IMG/VR virus record: IMGVR_UViG_3300032523_000861
Location: 1 to 50,457 of that record
DNA from: a virus
DNA: 50,457 nt
Direction: 5' to 3' (one strand)
A model generated the notes under the pieces. That model did no database searches, was not told where the DNA came from, and saw nothing but the letters and a program-made list of their open reading frames with translations. The stretch's first letter is position 1; each line of letters begins with the position of its first letter. A program made the position numbers and the translations under genes. Below, piece after piece: positions 16,941 through 24,041 of this stretch.

Positions 16941-17642
16941 TTATTTTGCGAAAAACATTCCGTAGTTTACACGTCTTTCTGGGTTAATTAATTTATCCAA
17001 TTCTAAGTCCTCTAAAGCGTAGAAGTTTTTAGGATATTCTAAGTATGGGTCACCTTTATCTGAAAATGTTGCTTTCTCAAAAACATCACCTTCATCAAAC
17101 CAACCTATTACACCAAATTGTTCATATCCTAAACTTTGTAAGTGCTCTAATATTTTATATAAGTTATCCTTTTCTTCTTCGTGCCACTCAAAACAAATAT
17201 CATTAGCTTTTTGTGTTAATCCACTCAATACATTATATTCATATCCCTCAACATCAATCTTAATCAAATCAGGCATGCCATATCTTTCAATCATACTATC
17301 GATTGTAATTGATTGTACTTTAATTGGTGCTTCCCATTTAATTGAATTTTTTTCTAAATTTTTACTACCTTTGGTAAATCTAGAATTTTCCATAAACTGA
17401 GTAGATGCTGTTGATACTCCGGTTGTGTTTGGTGATACATAAAAATTTATATCTTCATTAGTTTTTTCAGAAACTAAGTTATTATGTAATGTAAAATTAT
17501 AGTTTGTAAAAAAATGTGGTGATGCAAGTTTAACTAAACTTGGATTAGCTTCAACTGCAATTACGTTACAATCCTTATATCTGTTGAAACACGTTTGTGT
17601 AAACTCTCCAACATTAAAACCGATGTCAAATATTAAATTCAT
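16941..17642 (-). CDS. FkbM-family methyltransferase
   Basis: A 233-residue SAM-dependent O-methyltransferase. The SAM-binding motif I is FDIGFNVGEFT, followed by the acidic AVEANPSLV. The FkbM signature PDLIKIDVEGYEYNVLSG lies near residue 130. Family members methylate hydroxyls on sugars or small molecules, so methyl capping of a glycan is likely given the neighbours. It lies 5 bases after the fucosyltransferase-like gene. Confidence 0.85.
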   Translation of the reverse strand: MNLIFDIGFNVGEFTQTCFNRYKDCNVIAVEANPSLVKLASPHFFTNYNFTLHNNLVSEKTNEDINFYVSPNTTGVSTASTQFMENSRFTKGSKNLEKNSIKWEAPIKVQSITIDSMIERYGMPDLIKIDVEGYEYNVLSGLTQKANDICFEWHEEEKDNLYKILEHLQSLGYEQFGVIGWFDEGDVFEKATFSDKGDPYLEYPKNFYALEDLELDKLINPERRVNYGMFFAK

Positions 17643-17647
17643 ATTGT

Positions 17648-18505
17648 TTATTTTAAAATATATTCTTTTGGATAAAACTTCTCTCTTATTAAAGATGGTT
17701 CATCGGGATGATAGTATTTTGGTGCTACTACTATTTTGTTTGGGTTTGGGTTTATATAAGATGCCCACCATCCAAAACTACTAGCATGCGATAATATATT
17801 ATGGTCACAATTCATTATTAAAGAAAAATCATCTATTTGTTGGTTACCTTCTGAAAAAAGAAATTCATCTCCTTTGAAGAAACTTCTACACCAATCAACA
17901 TCTACTTTATTATCTTCGTTGAAGCGTTGTCCACCTGTGAATACTAAAAACTTTACATTCTTTCCTTCAAACACTTTCTTAGCTTCATTAAAATATGCTT
18001 CGTACACCCCACCTGGCTCAAATGCTTGAATTAATCCAGTTTGACCATTTGTCATATTATCACCTCGTCTAACGTGCACACTTACAATTTCACATTGAAG
18101 ATGTTCTTTTAAAAAATCAATCTCAGTTATTGCGGTATCTATATATTCTTTCTTAGGTGTTAGTTCTTTTTTAATTTGTTCAGATATATGTTCGAAATAA
18201 AATAGGCTTTGATAATATCCATCTATTGTTGTATTATCAGGTGTATTAAAAAAGTTTTCATCATATGTTTTCCAATTAGGTTCACCATACAAATATTGTA
18301 ATGTATTTACATCTTCTTGTGTTAGATAATCACATTGGATATTAAATTTATCTAATAAACAAACTTGTCCATGCCAACTCATTGTTTGCGGGTTTGGTAT
18401 CTTCACATCATATCCATTTTTAATAGCCAACCCCTTTAATGCCGCATACTGAAACAATTGATTACCCAATCTCCCATTCTCTCCTAATTTATGAAATGTT
18501 ACCAT
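17648..18505 (-). CDS. GT11 family alpha-1,2-fucosyltransferase-like protein
   Basis: A 285-residue protein. The N-terminal GRLGNQLFQYAAL is the typical GT11 opening motif, VSVHVRRGDNMTNG is the conserved GDP-fucose-binding motif, and SHASSFGWWASYIN is the third conserved block. The enzyme would transfer L-fucose from GDP-fucose, matching the fcl gene in the same operon. Its ATG overlaps the aminotransferase stop as TAATG. Confidence 0.85.
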   Translation of the reverse strand: MVTFHKLGENGRLGNQLFQYAALKGLAIKNGYDVKIPNPQTMSWHGQVCLLDKFNIQCDYLTQEDVNTLQYLYGEPNWKTYDENFFNTPDNTTIDGYYQSLFYFEHISEQIKKELTPKKEYIDTAITEIDFLKEHLQCEIVSVHVRRGDNMTNGQTGLIQAFEPGGVYEAYFNEAKKVFEGKNVKFLVFTGGQRFNEDNKVDVDWCRSFFKGDEFLFSEGNQQIDDFSLIMNCDHNILSHASSFGWWASYINPNPNKIVVAPKYYHPDEPSLIREKFYPKEYILK

Positions 18506-19137
18506 TATTCTATAACCTTATTATTTTTAAACACAGTAAATTCGGTAAGGTCTCTATAACCATTTAATTCACCCTGGTCTGAATTATGTATTGCTAAGTT
18601 TTGGAACATTGCCAATCCGTGTGCTGCTTGTTGTGGAGTCATATACATATTCCATCCTAAGAATGTAATATCATCATCTTTGTAATACTTTTCACTTCTA
18701 CCTTCGTAACGAGCTTTCTTAAACCAATCAGCTGCTTCAGCGTTATCGGTTAGAATCATACCACCTTTCCAAATTGGAAGAATCTTTTTAATATGAAATG
18801 ATAATCCCATAAATGTTCCAGGCATATACATATCCTTTGTCAATCTCTTAGCCGCATCCCAAATTGGATATGGTTTTAATTGATATGCACCTACCCAATG
18901 ATTTGTTTCTGACCTCTTATCAAAGATAACTTCACCACCAGCGTGTATAATTGATTGTGGTACTGATAAGTAAGTTTTAGATGGTATGGTTACCTCTTTA
19001 ACTTCGTTGTACTTACAAATTAAGAATAGTGCATTAGTACAACTATCAATTGAGATAGCGTATGGTGCTCCAGTATAGTTAGCTATTTCTTCTTCAAACA
19101 TTCTAACCACTTTGTACGGATTGTGTAACATTGCCAT
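18505..19137 (-). CDS. Short DegT/DnrJ/EryC1-type aminotransferase
   Basis: Starting at the ATG at 19135-19137 (MAMLHNPYKVV), 2 bases after the upstream stop, the product has 210 residues. Segments typical of PLP-dependent sugar aminotransferases are present: YAISIDSCTNALFL, PSKTYLSVPQSI, and a GLSFHIKK loop followed by GGMILTD, which should carry the PLP lysine. Family members are usually 360-400 residues, and the C-terminal domain is essentially missing. It may be a phage-specific mini form or degenerate. Confidence 0.75.
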   Translation of the reverse strand: MAMLHNPYKVVRMFEEEIANYTGAPYAISIDSCTNALFLICKYNEVKEVTIPSKTYLSVPQSIIHAGGEVIFDKRSETNHWVGAYQLKPYPIWDAAKRLTKDMYMPGTFMGLSFHIKKILPIWKGGMILTDNAEAADWFKKARYEGRSEKYYKDDDITFLGWNMYMTPQQAAHGLAMFQNLAIHNSDQGELNGYRDLTEFTVFKNNKVIE

Positions 19138-19139
19138 AA

Positions 19140-19760
19140 TTAATCGTTTTCTTTTATTATTTCTATACAAAGGATATTCTTGTCATTTACCATAACAAGT
19201 CTACCATCTTTTGTTTCAAACTTTGTGAATTGTCCTTGCTTAATAGAATCAGTATCAACTCCATTGAATGTTCTTTTTTCTCCACCAACAAAATGTAGAA
19301 TCTTAGAAACATATTTTCCTTTAGCTGTAATTGAACTCTTTAAGCTAACCATTTTATTTTTTAGTTTATAGTATGTAAAGTTATCATCTCTATCACTCAC
19401 TTCAAATCCACAACTAATGAATAACTTATCACTAGCAATATTACCATGCTTTACTTTAGCATATGCGGTTGGCCATATAGCCATAGCAGATTTTATCATA
19501 AACTTACCAACTCCCATTCCAAAAAAATCAGGATGAGTACACACTCTGATATCATCTTCAATCACACCAACATATCCTGCCGGTCTACCATCAAGTAAAG
19601 CAATGCGATAGTGTTGCGAATTATCCGTCATATACTTTGTTTGCTGTTCTCCGGTGATTGGATTTTTTTCTAAAAAACCATCAATTACTCTACCATCCAT
19701 TCGTAGCGTTCTAACAAACTCCCAATACTCTTTACTACATTCTACTATTACCATATACAT
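19140..19760 (-). CDS. GNAT N-acetyltransferase with extra C-terminal domain
   Basis: A 206-residue protein. Residues ~1-135 form a GNAT fold with the acetyl-CoA loop THPDFFGMGVGKFMI and a substrate-side GRPAGYVGVIEDD. Residues ~136-206 form a small beta-rich domain (GQFTKFETKDGRLVMVNDKN) of unknown role. The start is the ATG at 19760, or the ATG at 19754; both overlap the upstream gene. Together with the aminotransferase and UDP-GlcNAc 2-epimerase it could make an N-acetylated amino sugar. Confidence 0.8.
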   Translation of the reverse strand: MYMVIVECSKEYWEFVRTLRMDGRVIDGFLEKNPITGEQQTKYMTDNSQHYRIALLDGRPAGYVGVIEDDIRVCTHPDFFGMGVGKFMIKSAMAIWPTAYAKVKHGNIASDKLFISCGFEVSDRDDNFTYYKLKNKMVSLKSSITAKGKYVSKILHFVGGEKRTFNGVDTDSIKQGQFTKFETKDGRLVMVNDKNILCIEIIKEND

Positions 19761-20524
19761 ATTTTTTGAATGTCTTGTCCACCTCTATATCCCCAAAATG
19801 CCTCTAAGTAACCTCTATGGGTTGGCATATTCATCATTGGTGTAAGACACGTTCCAATATCAATATAGGAATTATTGGGAAAATCTCTGAATAATTCATA
19901 TACTGCCAAATTTGTGAATGTTGAAGCTGAAAATAAGAACACATGATTTGTGATGTTATTTTCTTTAATCCATTGTCTAATAATTTCAATTTTATCATAA
20001 TCGTTTATAAATGCGTTATAGCCTACTCTGAAATCTTTTACTACAAAAGGTAGTTTAGATATATCAGCACTTTCATGTCCAACAAATACGCAATCCTTAC
20101 TATAAAGAATTGGAAGTGTATGTGTAACAAATAGCGGATAGTTTCCGTTTACCCAAAGATTTGCCCAACTTAAACTCTCATCATCACCACCATGTAAATC
20201 TATTTGAAAATCAAATGCTTCGTTACCTACACAACACTTACAACTAATACCTTTGTAATAATTTGGTTGTCTATGTTTGTACGCTTCAATTAATCTATTG
20301 TAAAATTCTCCATGTACCTTTGGGTCATAATGTTTGAAATCAGCGGGTTGATATACACCACCCTCTTTCTTATCTCCAATCTGAATCAATCCCTTATCTA
20401 ATACTAATTCTTTATTTTGAAGGATATATAATTCACCATCCGAATATCTAGCAAATCCAAAATGAATATCATTTCTAATCATTTCAGTAAACTTAATAAA
20501 ATGTTCTCTAAAGTTCTTCTGCAT
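19748..20524 (-). CDS. Putative GT-D-fold glycosyltransferase
   Basis: A 258-residue soluble protein. The N-terminal HFGFARYSDGELYIL resembles the R-x-G-D-G-E region of the DUF1792/GT-D glycosyltransferase family. SASTFTNLAVYELF and SYIDIGTCLTPM near the C-terminus fit the second nucleotide-binding region of that fold. The assignment is by motif resemblance only. Its start lies 17 bases inside the end of the UDP-GlcNAc 2-epimerase gene, and a candidate internal promoter sits 57 bases upstream. Confidence 0.6.
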   Translation of the reverse strand: MQKNFREHFIKFTEMIRNDIHFGFARYSDGELYILQNKELVLDKGLIQIGDKKEGGVYQPADFKHYDPKVHGEFYNRLIEAYKHRQPNYYKGISCKCCVGNEAFDFQIDLHGGDDESLSWANLWVNGNYPLFVTHTLPILYSKDCVFVGHESADISKLPFVVKDFRVGYNAFINDYDKIEIIRQWIKENNITNHVFLFSASTFTNLAVYELFRDFPNNSYIDIGTCLTPMMNMPTHRGYLEAFWGYRGGQDIQKICIW

Positions 20525-21509
20525 CTAATATCTTTTTAATGTGTTCTGCTGCGTATCCATCTCCATACGGACAAGGTTTACAAATATACGAATCTTTTTC
20601 CAATTTAACAAATAAATCCTTTAATTTATCAGTAGTTTTACAAAGGTGTAAATGACCAGTATAAATTGCTTCAGGCCTTTCCGTTACTTCTCTACAAACA
20701 ATTACTTTCTTATTAAGGAAAGAAGCTTCTTCCTGTATCCCACCACTATCACTTATTACTAACTTACATTCTAATAGGATATCTATCAGTTCATCGTGCG
20801 AAAGTGGTTCTACTACTTTAACGTTAGTTAGTAAATCTCTATGTTTTTGTACATTTGGATTTGGATGTATTGGAAGTATAAATTCTAACTCTGGATATTG
20901 TATTGCTAAATCATTTACTTCCTTAAACCACTCATGCATTATAGGATGATTCTCTCTACGATGTAATGTAACTAATACTTTGTTTCCGTATGTTGGTTCA
21001 GGTAAGTCCACTAAGTTATCCAACACAGTGTTACCAACTAACCAAACATCACCTAAACATTTTTCTTCAAATATATTAACCATTGATATCTGCGTAGGTG
21101 CAAAGTTTACATCAGCGATACGAGCTATCATTTGTCTATAACCTTCCTCAGGAAAGGGGTGTTTTAAACTCTTACTTCGAAGACCTGCTTCTAAGTAGTA
21201 TATTCTCATTCCTCTATGATATGCTCCTAGAGCACACGCAAATGCAGATGCGGTATCGCCTTGAACCATAACACCTCTAAACTCACCTTCCGGTAAATCT
21301 AAACATGCTTTTACTACTTCATCCAATCTATTAGAACCTTCTTTGATAGTTGCTTTATAATCAACATCAACTTCTTTAAGTAAATCTTCATGCTGACCTG
21401 TAAAGAATAATTTATATTCACTACGGTCCATTATTTTAATTAAAGGCTTTATCTTTAACCATTCCGGTCTAGTTCCGAAACATATTAATATGGGATATTT
21501 TTTATTCAT
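20508..21509 (-). CDS. wecB: UDP-N-acetylglucosamine 2-epimerase (WecB-like)
   Basis: A 333-residue GT-B-fold epimerase that interconverts UDP-GlcNAc and UDP-ManNAc. It has the family opening FGTRPEWLKIKPL, VQGDTASAFA, AGLRS with the conserved PEEGYRQMI, VTLHRREN and ISDSGGIQEEA. It is slightly shorter than the ~370 residue norm but all main blocks are present. It overlaps the next upstream gene by 8 bases. The sugar product could feed the amino-sugar genes downstream. Confidence 0.9.
   Translation of the reverse strand: MNKKYPILICFGTRPEWLKIKPLIKIMDRSEYKLFFTGQHEDLLKEVDVDYKATIKEGSNRLDEVVKACLDLPEGEFRGVMVQGDTASAFACALGAYHRGMRIYYLEAGLRSKSLKHPFPEEGYRQMIARIADVNFAPTQISMVNIFEEKCLGDVWLVGNTVLDNLVDLPEPTYGNKVLVTLHRRENHPIMHEWFKEVNDLAIQYPELEFILPIHPNPNVQKHRDLLTNVKVVEPLSHDELIDILLECKLVISDSGGIQEEASFLNKKVIVCREVTERPEAIYTGHLHLCKTTDKLKDLFVKLEKDSYICKPCPYGDGYAAEHIKKILDAEEL
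20581..20612 (-). promoter_or_regulatory. Candidate internal promoter (TTTG-N20-TATATTTG) in wecB
   Basis: On the minus strand TTTG (20609-20612) is followed 20 bases later by TCG-TATATTTG (20581-20588), the same layout as the intergenic promoters. It lies inside the wecB coding sequence, about 57 bases before the start of the 20,524 gene. Chance or codon constraint cannot be excluded. Confidence 0.4.
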
Positions 21510-22269
21510 TTACTAATTTCCAACCTTTTAATCTTTGTTCTCTAAAATACTGATTCATTAATTCTTTAAAGGGAACTCCCTCAACACTTCTTTGATTGCT
21601 TTCCCAAAGAGAATTAGCATCACCGCCATAAGTTCCACCCTTTGTACTTCCCCACAATTCCATATCGGAACGAGGATGTGGTGGTACAAACGTTTTTATT
21701 CCAGCATATTTTTGTAACATATATGAGAAGTGCATGTCCTCACCACAAGTATTATACTTAGGGTCAGGTTGTTCTCTCCACATATGAGATAACCATTCTT
21801 TTTTAAAGAACCAACTATGCCCAACTAAATCAACTTGCACCGTTTTATCATTGTTACCTTGTTCAGGCCAACCGAATCGTAGATAGTGTTCATAATAAGA
21901 TGAATGTTGTGGTGGTAATGGAACTGGATATAGTAATCCAACCGAACCCAATAAACCTTCGTGTGTTTTCATAGTTTCCATACAATTCTCTAACCATCTA
22001 CGGCCAGGTATTGTATCATCATCGAACATACATACATAAGGATTTTTTGCCATAAATGCGAAAGCAAATCTTGCCCAAACACCAAAGTTATAGTTACAAT
22101 ATGCAACGGGAACTTCTGTCCCAATATCATAATTAATCAAATCATTATCACCAGGATTATTATACCAAACAAGTATTTCATCCGGTGGTAATGTTTGATT
22201 TTTGAGAGCTTCCATTTGTTCATTCAGATTCTCCCCTCTTTTGTAACCATTTAATATAACCGTTATCAT
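21502..22269 (-). CDS. GT2 family glycosyltransferase
   Basis: A 255-residue GT-A protein. It opens with TVILNGYKRGENL, and the DxD-type metal motif is CMFDDDTIPG. CGEDMHFSYML is the likely acceptor/catalytic region. It is related in layout to small GT2 enzymes of polysaccharide clusters. ATGA overlap with the upstream gene and 8-base overlap with wecB. Confidence 0.85.
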   Translation of the reverse strand: MITVILNGYKRGENLNEQMEALKNQTLPPDEILVWYNNPGDNDLINYDIGTEVPVAYCNYNFGVWARFAFAFMAKNPYVCMFDDDTIPGRRWLENCMETMKTHEGLLGSVGLLYPVPLPPQHSSYYEHYLRFGWPEQGNNDKTVQVDLVGHSWFFKKEWLSHMWREQPDPKYNTCGEDMHFSYMLQKYAGIKTFVPPHPRSDMELWGSTKGGTYGGDANSLWESNQRSVEGVPFKELMNQYFREQRLKGWKLVNE

Positions 22270-23273
22270 AAATCTAATGCTTCTTTAATATTTTCTGTCC
22301 AAACTTTTTGCGAGTAACATTCTTCGTATCTTTGTTTAGCTGTATTGGAACATTTATCGTAAAACTCTTTATCTTCTTTTAACATAATTGCTAACTCTCT
22401 TGCACTTTCCAAATCATTAACCATTACCGATGTATATGGGTGACATAACATTTGAGTATCCACATCCATATTACCAATACAAGGAATTGAAAAGTATGCA
22501 CAATTTAAAGCGAATGTACCAGCTGCCACCGTTGGCATCATATGAATACCATATTTGAATGTTGATAAATTTTGCATCCATTCACTCCACATCATTCTTG
22601 GTAAGTGATTTAAATTATCCACACTACCTTCATTCTCTCTCATAGCATGCGATGTTTGAGCCCAAATAGGAACTTCAAAATTACCAGCTATCATATAACT
22701 TTCAAACCCACCATACCATCTTGCGAAGTTACCACCTATAATTGCTTTATCTTCTTTTGTGGGTACAATATCTTTGATTAGAGTATCAATCATTAATGTA
22801 CCAATTGGTCTTACTTTTTTATTAGGAAATAATCCTTTATAGTAATACACATCTGAATCATTATGTGTAAAGATTGAATCACAAGATTGTAAGAAGTTAT
22901 AGAAATAAATTTGGTCTGCTATCTCATAATCGTTGTACCACCAATGAGGTCCTTCTTGAATATAGTGAACCGAAGTATTACCTTTTTCTTTTATTCTACC
23001 AACAATATCTTGCTGAAGTAATTCTGAAAATGGATTAACTCCGTTTACCAATTTACTTCCTTCCGAACTTAAAAATGTTTTACCTTTTGGAAATATAACA
23101 AAGACATGGTCATAACCTGTCAAATTTTTATCTGCACCAAACAAATGAATATTAAAATGGTCAGCATCTAAAGCATGCATCCAAGCAAACTCCGTTCTCA
23201 TATTTGGGTGATTAGTTGGAACTTTACCAACAAATCCCATTTCAGTAAGGAAAGCTATTTTAGATTGTAGCAT
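22266..23273 (-). CDS. Putative GT-B glycosyltransferase
   Basis: The ATG at 23271-23273 (MLQSKIAFLTEMG) is the likely start, giving 335 residues and a 14-base overlap with the upstream gene; the longer in-frame extension is low-complexity and lies wholly inside that gene. The N-terminal FLTEMGFVGKVP and the C-terminal block (IPCIGNMD, then DKEFYDKCSNTAKQRYEE) fit a GT-B enzyme, the latter like the terminal helix region of GT4 proteins. The characteristic E-x7-E motif is not clear, so the activity is uncertain. Confidence 0.6.
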   Translation of the reverse strand: MLQSKIAFLTEMGFVGKVPTNHPNMRTEFAWMHALDADHFNIHLFGADKNLTGYDHVFVIFPKGKTFLSSEGSKLVNGVNPFSELLQQDIVGRIKEKGNTSVHYIQEGPHWWYNDYEIADQIYFYNFLQSCDSIFTHNDSDVYYYKGLFPNKKVRPIGTLMIDTLIKDIVPTKEDKAIIGGNFARWYGGFESYMIAGNFEVPIWAQTSHAMRENEGSVDNLNHLPRMMWSEWMQNLSTFKYGIHMMPTVAAGTFALNCAYFSIPCIGNMDVDTQMLCHPYTSVMVNDLESARELAIMLKEDKEFYDKCSNTAKQRYEECYSQKVWTENIKEALDL

Positions 23274-23892
23274 AATAATCGTTTTGTTTTTCTTGTCTTT
23301 CGATTTGTTTATGATGATACAAACAAAATTGTTCATCTTGTGGTAATACTGAAAGAGTATTATAACCTGCGATTCTTTCATGTACTTTACCTTGCCATTC
23401 TATTTCAGATGTTCTTCTATAAAGGCGTGTTTGATAATCAGGAAAGTTTATCCATTCTTTTTCATCCACTTTCCATCCCCATTTTTTAATGTGCTCATTA
23501 GTCAATCCAGTAACCGTATTAATACGAGGTACAAAGAAAAGGTCTACTTCTTTATTATATTCTAAAAGTTGATGGATATTTTCAACCATATATTCGGTAG
23601 GTGTTTCATCTGCATCGATTTGGAAAATGAAAATTCCTTTTGCGTGATTTTTTAAATTATTTTTATACGATGCAAAATCTTTATTTAATGGGAATCCAAT
23701 TACTTTTATTTTTGAAGCATGTATTTGAGAAATTATATCCAAATAGTTTTTTATAGCTTCTGTTGCAGAATCTGAATCATATTGTATTAATATTTCATCT
23801 TCTTGTCCAATTTTATCTTTTAAAAAATCTATTAAGGTTGTAATTTCAGTAAGTTCATTACAAACCGTTATTGCGTAGGTAACATTTATCAT
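23260..23892 (-). CDS. GT2 family glycosyltransferase, first gene of the sugar operon
   Basis: A 210-residue GT2 enzyme with the opening TYAITVCNELTEI, LIQYDSDSATEAI and a DxD motif in FQIDADETPTE. QGKVHERI fits the conserved acceptor region of small LPS-core-type GT2 proteins (WaaE-like). The start codon lies only 5 bases beyond the -7 box of the promoter at 23898-23929, so the transcript may be leaderless or nearly so. This gene heads the ~16 kb operon. Confidence 0.85.
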   Translation of the reverse strand: MINVTYAITVCNELTEITTLIDFLKDKIGQEDEILIQYDSDSATEAIKNYLDIISQIHASKIKVIGFPLNKDFASYKNNLKNHAKGIFIFQIDADETPTEYMVENIHQLLEYNKEVDLFFVPRINTVTGLTNEHIKKWGWKVDEKEWINFPDYQTRLYRRTSEIEWQGKVHERIAGYNTLSVLPQDEQFCLYHHKQIERQEKQNDYYATI

Positions 23893-23897
23893 AGGTA

Positions 23898-23929
23898 CAA
23901 ATATAAAACTTTTTTTTCAAATTACCAAA
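23898..23929 (-). promoter_or_regulatory. Bacteroidota-type promoter of the sugar operon
   Basis: On the minus strand: ATTTGGTAAT with the -33 TTTG at 23926-23929, a 20-base spacer, and TATATTTG (-7 box) at 23898-23905. This fits the Bacteroidota primary-sigma consensus TTTG / TAnnTTTG. The GTAAT after TTTG is shared with several other promoters in this window. Confidence 0.7.
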
Positions 23930-23957
23930 TGTAATTTATGTATATGTATATATAGAT

Positions 23958-23965
23958 ATAAATAT
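23958..23965 (-). promoter_or_regulatory. ATATTTAT motif upstream of the sugar operon
   Basis: Coding-strand CTATATTTATATC, 66 bases upstream of the operon start and separate from the TTTG/TAnnTTTG promoter. If this octamer is a late element, the operon has both an early/middle and a late start. Confidence 0.3.
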
Positions 23966-23983
23966 AGAATTTTAAAAGAAAAC

Positions 23984-24018
23984 ACAAAAAAAGGGATAGT
24001 TTTTTTAGAACTATCCCT
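23984..24018 (-). terminator. Intrinsic terminator after the collagen-like gene
   Basis: A perfect 10-bp stem (AGGGATAGTT at 23992-24001 pairing with AACTATCCCT at 24009-24018) with a 7-base loop. On the minus strand it is followed directly by a run of T residues (complement of 23986-23991). It lies 24 bases after the stop of the collagen-like gene and insulates the sugar operon from it. Confidence 0.85.
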
Positions 24019-24041
24019 ATTATATTTTTTATTAATTTTTA

